Shown here in pieces: positions 43,529-52,065 of a DNA stretch of 64,000 nucleotides. A program made the position numbers and the translations under genes. Source of the stretch: Pedobacter punctiformis (GTDB lineage Bacteria; Bacteroidota; Bacteroidia; Sphingobacteriales; Sphingobacteriaceae); contig NZ_JAPWGM010000007.1 in NCBI RefSeq assembly GCF_027213715.1, positions 1-64,000 of the forward strand, given 5' to 3'. Position 1 is the stretch's first letter. Each line of letters begins with the position of its first letter. The notes beneath the pieces were generated by a model. That model was not told where the DNA came from. It made no database searches and worked only from the letters and a program-made list of their open reading frames with translations.

Positions 43529-44205
43529 TTTTTTCTGTTTATATTAAACTGAATTCCTGCAGAAATTGGGTTTAATAAAAACTCCCATTTTCTATAAGTA
43601 TTTACCGTTCTGGCAGCTCCGCTTGGATACGTAATATCTTGTTTTTCATACGAGTAATAAAAATCAAGGTTACTTTCCGCAAAAACACTAACCTGAGAAA
43701 TGATATTAACTCTTAAACCAATGGTCGGTGTTAAAACCAACCCATTTTTAGTGGCGTCTGCAGTTTGATTTACACTGCTGGCCCCTGTACTTTTAGGAGA
43801 AACAGTTCCTGTGAAACGATTAGAACGATAACCTAAGTCAAAAGCAAAATAAGGCTGTATTCTTGAATAGTTAAAGTTTTTTTCAAATCCGATTTTGAAA
43901 GAGTAATCCGTTACTTTTCCTTTTCCGGTTTCGCAAGTCTCGCAGGTATTATCAAATTCTACGTCATTACGAAAGTAATTACCGCTAATTCTATAGCTAA
44001 TTTGGTTGTCGTTAAATTTTAATAAAATCCCGTTAGCATAGGCATTGGTATAATCCTGTGTATTGGTTTGGTTTAAAACTTTAGGCATTTGCATTAAGCT
44101 AAAAGCTTTGAACCCTATTGAATAATTATAATCGGCACCAGTAGATTGTGCAAAGGAGGCTAGAGTGGTAATTGAAATAAATAAACTTAATAAAATTCTT
44201 TTCAT
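43525..44205 (-). CDS. Outer-membrane beta-barrel protein, porin-like
   Basis: 226 residues with a signal peptide ending ASFAQ. Alternating hydrophobic/polar strands (e.g. YSIGFKAFSLM, LVLTPTIGLRVNI, ISAGIQFNIN) and a C-terminal hydrophobic strand before a short basic end fit an 8-10 strand beta-barrel. No specific family recognised. The TAA stop overlaps the priA TAG stop, so convergent transcripts overlap. Confidence 0.72.
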   Translation of the reverse strand: MKRILLSLFISITTLASFAQSTGADYNYSIGFKAFSLMQMPKVLNQTNTQDYTNAYANGILLKFNDNQISYRISGNYFRNDVEFDNTCETCETGKGKVTDYSFKIGFEKNFNYSRIQPYFAFDLGYRSNRFTGTVSPKSTGASSVNQTADATKNGLVLTPTIGLRVNIISQVSVFAESNLDFYYSYEKQDITYPSGAARTVNTYRKWEFLLNPISAGIQFNINRKN

Positions 44206-44383
44206 GTATTGTGGTAGCTTTTTTACGATTTCAAAAGTAAAAATAATTCTTTATTAAACTTACAATTATTATTCTTATGTCCGAATTAGAGAAAATGTTT
44301 TTAGTTTTGATTTACTGTCACTTACCATAATAGTATAATTTTAGCCTTGTATCCCCATTTAAAAAAGCTAATTTTGACATCAG

Positions 44384-45040
44384 ATGGCCTATAAATTTGT
44401 TGATAATTATCGTGAACGTGGTGCAAGGAAAAAACTTGTAGAGTTGTTAAAATCCCGTGGAATTGAGGATGTGAATGTGCTGAAAGCAATAGGCAAAGTT
44501 CCCCGTCATTTCTTTTTTGATGAAACTTTCTGGAATCAGGCTTATAAAGATATAGCTTTCCCGATAGGAGATGGACAAACCATTTCACAACCTTATACTG
44601 TTGCCTATCAAAGTGAACTGCTGCACATAAAAAAAGGAGATAAAGTTTTAGAAATCGGAACAGGTTCGGGTTATCAAACTTGTATTTTGATGGAATTAGG
44701 TGCAAAGGTTTTTACCATTGAAAGACAAGAAAATATATACAACAGAACCATTCAGGTATTGCCGGGAATGGGTTACAAGCCTGATTTTTATTGTGGAGAC
44801 GGTTCTAAAGGTATTGCAGCGAAAGCACCTTACGATAAGATTATTGTAACAGCCGGTGCACCTTTTGTTCCGGAGATATTACTGAAACAACTTAAAATAG
44901 GTGGAATATTGGTTATTCCGGTTGGTGATGAGGATACCCAGAAAATGGTTACCGTAATTCGGGTAAGCGATACAGACTATGAAAAAATAGTTTTAGATAC
45001 CTTTAGGTTTGTGCCTTTGGTTGGCGATCAGGCCTGGTAA
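44384..45040 (+). CDS. pcm: Protein-L-isoaspartate O-methyltransferase
   Basis: 218 residues. IGDGQTISQPYTVAYQSELL and VLEIGTGSGYQTCIL (SAM-binding loop) are the PCMT signature. It methylates damaged isoaspartyl residues so they can be converted back to Asp. Family length is about 205-220. It stands alone; a hairpin follows. Confidence 0.95.
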   Translation: MAYKFVDNYRERGARKKLVELLKSRGIEDVNVLKAIGKVPRHFFFDETFWNQAYKDIAFPIGDGQTISQPYTVAYQSELLHIKKGDKVLEIGTGSGYQTCILMELGAKVFTIERQENIYNRTIQVLPGMGYKPDFYCGDGSKGIAAKAPYDKIIVTAGAPFVPEILLKQLKIGGILVIPVGDEDTQKMVTVIRVSDTDYEKIVLDTFRFVPLVGDQAW

Positions 45041-45050
45041 TTAGTTTGTA

Positions 45051-45095
45051 AACCAGCAGTTTCCAGTTAATAATTTAAACTGAAAACTGCCGGTT
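45051..45095. terminator. Imperfect hairpin between pcm and smpB
   Basis: Arms 45051-45068 and 45078-45095 pair at 16 of 18 positions (AACC.GCAGTTT.CAGTT type). It is probably a bidirectional terminator; the T-tract is weak. Confidence 0.6.
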
Positions 45096-45098
45096 AAG

Positions 45099-45548
45099 TT
45101 ATCTTTTCAACGCTCTGTCCAGTTCGCGTTTGCTATCCCGGTCTTTGATACTATCGCGTTTATCAAATTCTTTTTTACCCTGTGCTAAAGCAATTTCCAT
45201 TTTTGCAAAGCCCCGTTCGTTAATGAAAATGCGTAAAGGCACAATTGTATAACCCTTTTCTTCGCCTTTAACCCTTAGCTTTTTAAGTTCTTTCTTTTGA
45301 AGCAACAAAGCCCGGTCGCGTTTAATATCGTGATGATAAAAAGAACTGTGGCTATATTCTGAAATGTGAAGATTTCTTACATATATAATATTGCCTATAA
45401 ACATGCAAAAAGCATCGGTCATATTTGCTTTACCCTGTCTTATTGCTTTTATTTCTGTACCCAAAAGTGCAATTCCGGCTACATATTTATCTATTAAATT
45501 GTAATCAAAATATGCTCTCTTATTCTTTATATTAATATCGTTTTTCAA
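45099..45548 (-). CDS. smpB: SsrA-binding protein SmpB (TTG start)
   Basis: 149 residues. INIKNKRAYFDYNLIDKYVAG and GTEIKAIRQGKANMTDAFCM are the SmpB signature, and the tail is basic (KKEFDKRDSIKDRDSKREL). It delivers tmRNA to stalled ribosomes. The start is TTG at 45548: an in-frame TAA lies two codons upstream and the next ATG (residue 43) would remove the core. A non-ATG start on such a conserved gene is unusual and may lower its expression. It stands alone. Confidence 0.95.
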   Translation of the reverse strand: MKNDINIKNKRAYFDYNLIDKYVAGIALLGTEIKAIRQGKANMTDAFCMFIGNIIYVRNLHISEYSHSSFYHHDIKRDRALLLQKKELKKLRVKGEEKGYTIVPLRIFINERGFAKMEIALAQGKKEFDKRDSIKDRDSKRELDRALKR

Positions 45549-45771
45549 AATTTATCTCTTTCTATAAGTAAGTTTAAATATAAACCTACGTTTTAATAAT
45601 GGCTAAAATAGCCGGGATGCAAATATCTTAAAAATTAATGTTATACCTATTTTAAATTAAATCATCTTGAAGATATTTAACAACATTGTTGTTCATCTGT
45701 TTGTAAAACCTCAATTTTAATTGGTCTTAAAGAATTAATTGACTTATGTTTGAGTGTAATTTATAATTATA

Positions 45772-46251
45772 ATGAAATTAAAAAACTTTCTTTTCGTCTT
45801 TGTTTTATTTGTTGCCTTACAGGTAAAGGCACAACAACCAACTTTTTTACCGCAGTTTACATTTTTTAAGTTAGATGGAAAAGCTTTCTCTAATAAAGAC
45901 ATGAAACAGGGAAAGCAAAACTTGTTTGTTCTTTTTGACTGTACCTGTGAACATTGCCAAAGAGAGAGTAAATTACTGAAAGATAATTATAACCAATTCA
46001 AAAATGTAAATATTTACATGATTACCCTGGACGAAGCTTACATTGTACCGCAATTTTTTAAATCATATGCACCGGGTTTAGACGCTAAAGCCAATGTAAC
46101 CGTACTTCAGGATAGAAACAAAACCTTTATTCCTGCATTTCTACCTTCAAAATATCCTGCAATGTACCTCTATTCTCCTGCCGGAAAATTGTTGGTTTAC
46201 AACAGTGGAGATGGAGGGGTTAAGAAAATGCTTAAAAACATTAAAAAATAA
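45772..46251 (+). CDS. Exported thioredoxin-like (redoxin) protein
   Basis: 159 residues with a signal peptide ending VKAQ. A thioredoxin-fold domain has a redox pair C-E-H-C within FDCTCEHCQRESK, followed by MITLDEAY and KYPAMYLYSPAGKL (cis-Pro loop near YPAM). Similar to the periplasmic TlpA/redoxin group, used for cytochrome maturation or disulfide handling. The substrate is unknown. The gene ends 4 bp before the convergent metal transporter gene. Confidence 0.78.
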   Translation: MKLKNFLFVFVLFVALQVKAQQPTFLPQFTFFKLDGKAFSNKDMKQGKQNLFVLFDCTCEHCQRESKLLKDNYNQFKNVNIYMITLDEAYIVPQFFKSYAPGLDAKANVTVLQDRNKTFIPAFLPSKYPAMYLYSPAGKLLVYNSGDGGVKKMLKNIKK

Positions 46252-46255
46252 CTGA

Positions 46256-48118
46256 CTACCGGATAATCAGTACAGGGATATTAACCTTATGCCTTACAGA
46301 ATCAACCGTGGTGCCAAAAATTAAATCTTTAAGGCCCTTGTGACCGTGAGCACCCATAACCAGGAGTTCCAAATTATTTTTATTACTGATATCTGCAATG
46401 GCATTTGCGGTACTTCCAAAACCAATAAATATGCTGGAATCGTAGCCTAAATCGGCAAGATTGCTTTTATACTTTTCGAGGTTTTCTGCGTCACTTTGTG
46501 TTTCATGGTCCATTGCTTTATCTCCGTGATAACGGGCTGCGGCAGTTTCAACTACATGCATCAGGTAATAATGAGCATCTTTTCCACCCTGAATTAAAGC
46601 ATGTCTGATGGTATTCCGGTCATTTTTAGAAAAATCTATTGCAATACCAATCCTTTCGTATTTAATTTTTTCAATATTACCAATCGACAAGGCATTTCCA
46701 TGCGGAACCATTTGTTTCTCAGTGTTTTGTTTATCAAGAATAGGATGCAAGAAAACATAGATTAAAAATAATACCGTTAAAATTACCGCCGGAAAAATTA
46801 TGACATAAATCCACCAGCCACCCGACTCTTTTGTCCACCGGCTAATCTCTTCGATAACCAGCTTTACATTTAATGCAATGATTCCGGCTGCACTTGCCCA
46901 TGCTAAAACTTTAACCCAGATTTTAATGGCGAAATCCTTCATCAGCTTTTTATCCGAAGTAAAATGAATTAACGGGATAATGGCAAAGCCCAATTGTAAA
47001 CTTAAAACAACCTGGCTTAAAACCAGTAAACCACCTAATGCATCATCGCCATAATATAAAATGGTAAAGAATGCAGGAATGATGGCTAATAAACGGGTAA
47101 TTAAACGTCTTAACCAGGGTTGAATCCTCAAGTTTATATGGCCTTCCATCACAATTTGCCCAGCCAGTGTTCCCGTTACGGTCGAACTTTGTCCAGCGGC
47201 AATTAAAGCTATTGCGAATAAGGTTGGTGCAACGTTTCCAAAAATGTTTGATAATAATTTGTGTGCATCCTGTATTTCCGCTACTTTGTGTAATCCATTT
47301 TTATAGAAGGCTGCAGCAGCAAGAATAAGAATTGCAGCATTAACGAAAAAAGCAAGATTTAACGCTACCGTTGTATCAATAAGATTAAACTTTAAAGCCT
47401 CCTTAATACCTTTATTGGTCCTTTCTATTTTTCTGGTTTGAACCAGCGAGGAGTGTAAATAAAGGTTATGCGGCATAACCGTTGCACCAATAATTCCTAT
47501 TGCGATATACAATGCATCTCCGCTTAAAAGAGAGGGCTCGAAACCTTTAACCACTTCTTTTATCGAAGGTTCTACAATAAACATTTCGGCCAAAAAGGAA
47601 ATACCAACAATAAATACCATGGATACAATGAAGCTTTCCATAGCCCTCATTCCTTTGTTTAGTAAGAAAAGCAGCAGAATGGTATCGAAAATGGTGATGG
47701 AAATCCCCCAGATTAAAGGTAATCCAAAAAGCAACTGAAGCCCAATTGCCATACCTATAATTTCTGCTAAATCGCAAGCAATAATGGCTGTTTGTGCCAA
47801 CCCAAATAAAGGGATATTTGCCCAGCCTGGATAGGCATTTTTAGAGGCTTGTGCCAAATCAAGGCCACGGACAATACCCAGGCGTGCACTTAAAGATTGC
47901 AATAACAAGGCAATAAGGTTAGACATTAGCAATACCCAGATTAACTGATATCCAAATTTGCTTCCGCCGGCTAAATCGGTTGCCCAATTGCCCGGATCCA
48001 TGTAACCTACACTAATTAAATAGGCGGGACCGATAAAAGCCAATATTCTGCGCCATCCTTTTCGCTTATCTGTGGCTACGCTTTGATGAACTTCACTCAG
48101 TGATTCAGTTTTTGCCAT
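46256..48118 (-). CDS. Nramp divalent-metal transporter fused to a universal stress protein domain
   Basis: 620 residues. The Nramp core (about 1-440) has 11-12 helices with the metal-site motifs DPGNWATD (helix 1) and MPHNLYLHS (helix 6). It imports Mn2+ or Fe2+ with protons. The last ~150 residues (IGIAIDFSKNDRNTIRHAL onward) form a UspA domain with the ATP-binding pattern G-2x-G-9x-G-T (GAHGHKGLKDLIFGTT). Such Nramp-Usp fusions occur in Bacteroidota, and the Usp part may tune transport by nucleotide binding (inferred). The start overlaps the end of the DtxR-type repressor gene by 14 bp, so both are one operon. Confidence 0.93.
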   Translation of the reverse strand: MAKTESLSEVHQSVATDKRKGWRRILAFIGPAYLISVGYMDPGNWATDLAGGSKFGYQLIWVLLMSNLIALLLQSLSARLGIVRGLDLAQASKNAYPGWANIPLFGLAQTAIIACDLAEIIGMAIGLQLLFGLPLIWGISITIFDTILLLFLLNKGMRAMESFIVSMVFIVGISFLAEMFIVEPSIKEVVKGFEPSLLSGDALYIAIGIIGATVMPHNLYLHSSLVQTRKIERTNKGIKEALKFNLIDTTVALNLAFFVNAAILILAAAAFYKNGLHKVAEIQDAHKLLSNIFGNVAPTLFAIALIAAGQSSTVTGTLAGQIVMEGHINLRIQPWLRRLITRLLAIIPAFFTILYYGDDALGGLLVLSQVVLSLQLGFAIIPLIHFTSDKKLMKDFAIKIWVKVLAWASAAGIIALNVKLVIEEISRWTKESGGWWIYVIIFPAVILTVLFLIYVFLHPILDKQNTEKQMVPHGNALSIGNIEKIKYERIGIAIDFSKNDRNTIRHALIQGGKDAHYYLMHVVETAAARYHGDKAMDHETQSDAENLEKYKSNLADLGYDSSIFIGFGSTANAIADISNKNNLELLVMGAHGHKGLKDLIFGTTVDSVRHKVNIPVLIIR

Positions 48119-48767
48119 TTTCCGTTGTTAGTATATGTTTTGCTACTTCTCTGCTTATATTAATTTGTTTGTTATCCACTAAAATTTCTACTGAACCATC
48201 GAAATCCGTCACATCAGATATTTTAACCTGCTTACCAAGTGTTAGGCCAAGTTTTTCTAAATGTTTTAAAAAGGCAGAACTGTGTTGACTTACTCCGGTA
48301 ATGGTGCCGCTTTCTCCAATTTTTAATTCAATAAGCTTAACAAATTGTGTTTTTGCAAATCTTCCATTTTTATCAGGAATTGGATCGCCGTGAGGATCAG
48401 CTTTAGGGAAACCCAGAAATTCATCCAAACGTTCAATTAGGTTTTCAGATTTAATGTGCTCAAGCTCTTCAGCAACATCATGCACTTCATCCCATTTAAA
48501 ATTTAGTTTATCAACTAAAAATACTTCCCACAAACGGTGTTTGCGCACAATATTTATAGCAGTTTGCTTGCCTTTTTCTGTTAAAGTAACCCCCTGATAT
48601 TTAATGTAATCAATCAAACCTTTCTCTGCCAGTTTCTTAATCATATCTGTTACCGAAGCTGGTTTAGTTTGAATTTGTTCTGCTATGGCATTGGTTTGAA
48701 CCGTATTTGTGCTTTCAGATAAATGATAAATTATTTTAAGGTAATTCTCCTCAGTGAAGCTTTGCAT
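48105..48767 (-). CDS. DtxR/MntR-type metal-dependent repressor
   Basis: 220 residues. N-terminal winged helix-turn-helix (EENYLKIIYHLSES, KPASVTDMIKKLAEKGLIDY), metal-binding/dimerisation domain (HRLWEVFLVDKL, HDVAEELEHI), and a C-terminal FeoA/SH3-like domain (GESGTITGVSQHS). It is the DtxR/MntR/IdeR type that represses metal uptake genes when Mn2+ or Fe2+ is bound. Its neighbour and operon partner is the Nramp transporter, so Mn2+ (MntR) is the likely ligand. A palindrome 20 bp upstream of its start is a candidate operator. Confidence 0.92.
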   Translation of the reverse strand: MQSFTEENYLKIIYHLSESTNTVQTNAIAEQIQTKPASVTDMIKKLAEKGLIDYIKYQGVTLTEKGKQTAINIVRKHRLWEVFLVDKLNFKWDEVHDVAEELEHIKSENLIERLDEFLGFPKADPHGDPIPDKNGRFAKTQFVKLIELKIGESGTITGVSQHSSAFLKHLEKLGLTLGKQVKISDVTDFDGSVEILVDNKQINISREVAKHILTTENGKN

Positions 48768-48786
48768 TTATGTGTGTCTAATTTTA

Positions 48787-48806
48787 TTTTTAGGTAAATC
48801 TAAAAA
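48787..48806. promoter_or_regulatory. Candidate MntR/DtxR operator upstream of the metal operon
   Basis: TTTTTAG-GTAAAT-CTAAAAA is a perfect 7-bp inverted repeat with a 6-nt spacer, reading TTTAGGTAAATCTAAA at its core. It lies 20 bp before the start of the repressor gene. It resembles DtxR-family operator half-sites (TTAGGTTA-type). Confidence 0.55.
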
Positions 48807-48855
48807 AATAAAATTAAAATATATAAGATAAATTATGTTAAAATTTAGAATATAA

Positions 48856-48886
48856 TTTGGTTATGTTTGTATTCTCAATACCTTTG
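48856..48886 (+). promoter_or_regulatory. Promoter for the Lrp-type regulator
   Basis: TTTG (48856-48859) and a perfect TACCTTTG (48879-48886), spacer 19 nt, 7 nt before the ATG at 48894. Confidence 0.7.
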
Positions 48887-48893
48887 AAACTAT

Positions 48894-49364
48894 ATGGCAT
48901 CAGAATTAGATAAAATTGATTTTAAAATCTTAAGAATTCTACAAGAAAACGGAAGAATCACCAACCTGCTTTTATCACAGGAAATCGGTTTATCACCAGC
49001 TCCAACATTAGAACGGGTACGTAAGCTTGAAATGGCCGGGTACATTAAAAGTTATCATGCTTTAGTTGATGAAGAAAAGTTAGGGTTAGGTATAAAAACT
49101 TTTATTCAAATCCAACTGGATTTTCATAAAAATAATACCATTCAAATTTTTCTGGACGAAGTAAACCAAATTAAAGAAATTACAGAATGTCATCACGTAA
49201 CCGGACAAGCTGATTTTTTATTGAAAGTTTACGTAAAGGATATCAAAGCCTACGAGCGCTTAATTATGGATAAGATTAGCAAAATCTCTGTCGTTAAAAC
49301 TTTCCAAACGATGATGATCATGTCAACAACAAAGAAAGAACCTATCGTTCCTTTGGAATATTAA
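48894..49364 (+). CDS. Lrp/AsnC family transcriptional regulator
   Basis: 156 residues. N-terminal HTH (ILRILQENGRITNLLLSQEI, PAPTLERVRKLEMAGYI) and C-terminal RAM/AsnC ligand domain (KTFIQIQLDFHKN ... ECHHVTGQADFLLKVYVKD). The Lrp/AsnC group responds to amino acids and controls nitrogen or amino-acid metabolism. It is divergent from the metal operon and has its own strong promoter, with a very short leader. The target genes are not evident. Confidence 0.93.
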   Translation: MASELDKIDFKILRILQENGRITNLLLSQEIGLSPAPTLERVRKLEMAGYIKSYHALVDEEKLGLGIKTFIQIQLDFHKNNTIQIFLDEVNQIKEITECHHVTGQADFLLKVYVKDIKAYERLIMDKISKISVVKTFQTMMIMSTTKKEPIVPLEY

Positions 49365-49469
49365 AATTTAGTGTGAAATTTTTCCACCTGAATCATTATA
49401 AACCCACCAAAGTAAATAATAAGGACTTTTGGATGTTTTATAAATGATTAACTAGGATGTCTTAGGTAG

Positions 49470-50120
49470 TTAATTAATAAGCAATGTATTAATTAACGTT
49501 GAAATTTCCTCAGCGTTTTGATAAACCATAAAGTGGCCTCCATTTTTAATAACAAAATCGGGTTCCACTTTTTTTATTGGAAATATTTTATCATTTGTTC
49601 CGTGGATGTGATAAAGATTTTTTGGCCTTACCTGATTATTCCAAGCTAGAATTACACCAATAGCCCATTTCAAGAAATTAGGATCAGTATCTTCAACAAT
49701 TTTATTAAGCAAATCTTTTTCTTCGGGTAATTTAGTTCCGAAATAATAATTCTGAGTAAGCTTATTGGAAGATTTTAAAACTGCCGCCGGAATAATATTT
49801 AATAAACCTAAATTACCTGAGAATTTATAAAGGCGTGGCAGTTGTTTACTGTTTATAATACTGGAAATTACAATGGTAATTTTTGGATTTAGAATTTTAG
49901 CAATTTCAGTAGCAATCATTCCTCCAAAAGAAACTCCAACAATACAGAATGGTTTTGTGTGATCTATACCCTTGCTTAATTTCTTGGCATAGCTAATCAT
50001 ATCATCGCTTTCTGAATATTCAATCCAATCTAAGTGAATAATTTCAAATTGATTATCCAATTTAATTTTGGAAAATATTCTTTTGTCAGCACCAAGCCCG
50101 CTGATCAGATAAACTTTCAT
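49470..50120 (-). CDS. Alpha/beta hydrolase
   Basis: 216 residues with the nucleophile elbow GVSFGG (in CIVGVSFGGM), acidic residue in HGTNDKIFP and His in NGGHFMV, giving the usual Ser-Asp-His triad. Substrate unknown; no signal peptide, so cytoplasmic. The ATG overlaps the stop of ung (TAATG on the minus strand), so it is co-transcribed with ung. No functional link is known. Confidence 0.85.
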   Translation of the reverse strand: MKVYLISGLGADKRIFSKIKLDNQFEIIHLDWIEYSESDDMISYAKKLSKGIDHTKPFCIVGVSFGGMIATEIAKILNPKITIVISSIINSKQLPRLYKFSGNLGLLNIIPAAVLKSSNKLTQNYYFGTKLPEEKDLLNKIVEDTDPNFLKWAIGVILAWNNQVRPKNLYHIHGTNDKIFPIKKVEPDFVIKNGGHFMVYQNAEEISTLINTLLIN

Positions 50121-50800
50121 TAAGCCGGTAATTGCCAGTCGATAGGTTTTAAATTACTTTGAATCAAAAGTTGATTGGCTTTAGAGAAATGCTTGCTCCC
50201 GAAAAATCCATTATAAGCAGAGAAAGGCGAGGGGTGTGCAGCAGTCAACACATAATGTTTTTTCTGATCGATTAATGCTGCTTTTTGTTGCGCATACTTG
50301 CCCCAAAGCAGAAAAACCAAATGTTCCCGTTTTTGTGATAAAGCTTTTATAATTTCATCAGTAAAAATTTCCCAGCCCTGGTTTTGATGTGAACCTGCCT
50401 CTGACGCACGAACCGTGAGTGTTGCATTTAAAAGTAACACACCCTGTTCTGCCCAGTGAGTTAAATTTCCATGATTTGGTGCTTTAAAACCTTCTATATC
50501 AGTTTCTAACTCCTTGTAAATGTTTTTTAATGATGGAGGGATGGTCATGCCTCTCTGTACAGAAAACGACAGTCCATGCGCCTGTCCAGTGCCATGATAA
50601 GGATCCTGACCTAAAATTACAACCTTAACCTCATCAAATGGCGTTGTGTTTAAGGCATTAAAAATGTCAGCACCTTTTGGATAGATGATTTTGCCTTTTT
50701 GTTTTTCATCCTGCAAAAAAGCCTTTAACTTAATCATATAGTCTTTTTCAAACTCCTGATTTAAAACAGCCAACCAGCCCGGTTCTAATGATGCAGACAT
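50120..50800 (-). CDS. ung: Uracil-DNA glycosylase
   Basis: 226 residues. Water-activating motif GQDPYHGTGQAHGLSF, and the DNA-minor-groove/leucine motif AHPSPFSAYNGFFG with catalytic His. It removes uracil from DNA, starting base-excision repair. Length and motifs are typical of family 1. It precedes and overlaps the hydrolase gene by 1 base. Confidence 0.97.
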   Translation of the reverse strand: MSASLEPGWLAVLNQEFEKDYMIKLKAFLQDEKQKGKIIYPKGADIFNALNTTPFDEVKVVILGQDPYHGTGQAHGLSFSVQRGMTIPPSLKNIYKELETDIEGFKAPNHGNLTHWAEQGVLLLNATLTVRASEAGSHQNQGWEIFTDEIIKALSQKREHLVFLLWGKYAQQKAALIDQKKHYVLTAAHPSPFSAYNGFFGSKHFSKANQLLIQSNLKPIDWQLPA

Positions 50801-50849
50801 ATCAATGTATAAAATGGTAAATGTATATCAAAAATTAATCGCTTTTGAT

Positions 50850-51371
50850 CTAGGGATTTTTCTTTTTTAAAATGGCTAACAAATCTCCTTCAAGAGTTGT
50901 TTTAGGATGCTCAACAATTCGGCCTAATTCTTTTCCTTTTTTATCATAAACAATAAAAGTAGGCACTCTCTGAATGTCAAGACCATCAATAATTCCATTT
51001 TCGGCTTTTTTATGCCCGTCAACAGCAATAATATCTACATTTTTTTCTTTGAAATGCAGGGCATCCAATACTTTAAAAAAGTTAGGTACATTTACTTTGC
51101 TATCGCCACACCAGGTACCGAAAATGATTTTAACTCTTTCTTTTTTAACTAATTTTTTAAGCTCAATCATAGTCGCTGCATCCGGAACGTACGCTTCATA
51201 AAGCGGATCATACATCTCTTTAAATTCGGGAAAGGTTGTAATCCCTTCACGCGTACAACTATTAATTAAAATATCTTTGTTGTGGGCCTGGTCGTGGATT
51301 TTTTTATTTACTTCTTGTGCAGCAACATTCATGGCAAGTACAATTAAGGTAATCGAGAAGAGGGTTTTCAT
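50850..51371 (-). CDS. Exported thioredoxin-like protein with a single-Cys WCGDS site
   Basis: 173 residues with a signal peptide (MKTLFSITLIVLAMNVAAQ). The fold has FGTWCGDSKVNVPNFFKVL in the active-site position and RVPTFIVYDKKG as the cis-Pro loop. The second Cys of CxxC is replaced by Ser, so it cannot form the usual intramolecular disulfide. Proteins of this WCGDS type are common in Bacteroidota; a peroxidase-, glutaredoxin- or chaperone-like use of the lone Cys is possible. One more Cys (SCTREG, residue about 39) could act as partner. Confidence 0.78.
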   Translation of the reverse strand: MKTLFSITLIVLAMNVAAQEVNKKIHDQAHNKDILINSCTREGITTFPEFKEMYDPLYEAYVPDAATMIELKKLVKKERVKIIFGTWCGDSKVNVPNFFKVLDALHFKEKNVDIIAVDGHKKAENGIIDGLDIQRVPTFIVYDKKGKELGRIVEHPKTTLEGDLLAILKKKNP

Positions 51372-51465
51372 GGTTTTGAAATTTTTAATGAAATTATTGT
51401 TTTAAAATCTAATTTCTGCTATTTAAACACGATATTTGCAAAAAAAAATAATTAGAATAAAATTT

Positions 51466-52005
51466 ATGCCAAATATTATCAGATTAATTGCGGGGTTTGC
51501 ATTATTGGGTGGCGCAGTAGCTTTATTTATTTTTGGTTTCTGGCCCTGGGGCATCGTTGCCATTTTATTAGCATTAATTGTACTGGTTACTTATTTCTTT
51601 AATGAAAATATGCTTTTAGCACAATGGTTTTTACGTAAAGACAATATGCCGAAAGCAGAAATGTTTTTAAAGCGCATTACCAATTACGAAACTCAGTTAA
51701 TTAAGGTTCAACACGGCTATTACAATTTATTGATTGGATTAATTGAAAGCAGAAGAGCCCCTATGCAAAGCGAAAAGTATTTTAAAAAGTCGCTTGCCTT
51801 AGGTTTGCACATGGATCATAATGTTGCTTTAGCCAAACTTAGCCTTGCAGGTATTGCAATGGCAAAAAGAAATAAAAGAGAAGCCACCATGTACCTTGCT
51901 GAAGCTAAAAAAGCAGATAAAAATAAATTACTGGCCGATCAGATTAAACAAATGAAGGATCAGATGGGAATGATGGATAAGCAACAGCAAGTTCGTTACC
52001 GTTAG
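51466..52005 (+). CDS. Membrane protein with TPR-like helical repeat
   Basis: 179 residues from ATG 51466. The in-frame TTG at 51436 sits in a promoter-like GATATTTG and is rejected. Two N-terminal membrane helices (RLIAGFALLGGAVALFIFGF; WGIVAILLALIVLVTYFF) precede a cytoplasmic region with TPR-like helices (KAEMFLKRI, SEKYFKKSLALGLHMD, KREATMYLAEAKKADK). Function unknown; TPR proteins usually hold partners together. Confidence 0.72.
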   Translation: MPNIIRLIAGFALLGGAVALFIFGFWPWGIVAILLALIVLVTYFFNENMLLAQWFLRKDNMPKAEMFLKRITNYETQLIKVQHGYYNLLIGLIESRRAPMQSEKYFKKSLALGLHMDHNVALAKLSLAGIAMAKRNKREATMYLAEAKKADKNKLLADQIKQMKDQMGMMDKQQQVRYR

Positions 52006-52024
52006 AATATTCAATTTTAAACAG

Positions 52025-52056
52025 AAGCCATTTTCTTAACTGAGGTGGCTTTTTTT
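52025..52056 (+). terminator. Weak hairpin terminator after the TPR-like gene
   Basis: AAGCCA (52025-52030) pairs with TGGCTT (52046-52051) around a 15-nt loop, followed by a T-run. Confidence 0.5.
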
Positions 52057-52065
52057 ATTTGGAAA

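Noticed and set aside
44322-44705. 127-codon minus-strand ORF over the pcm start
   Set aside because: Antisense to the conserved pcm N-terminus.
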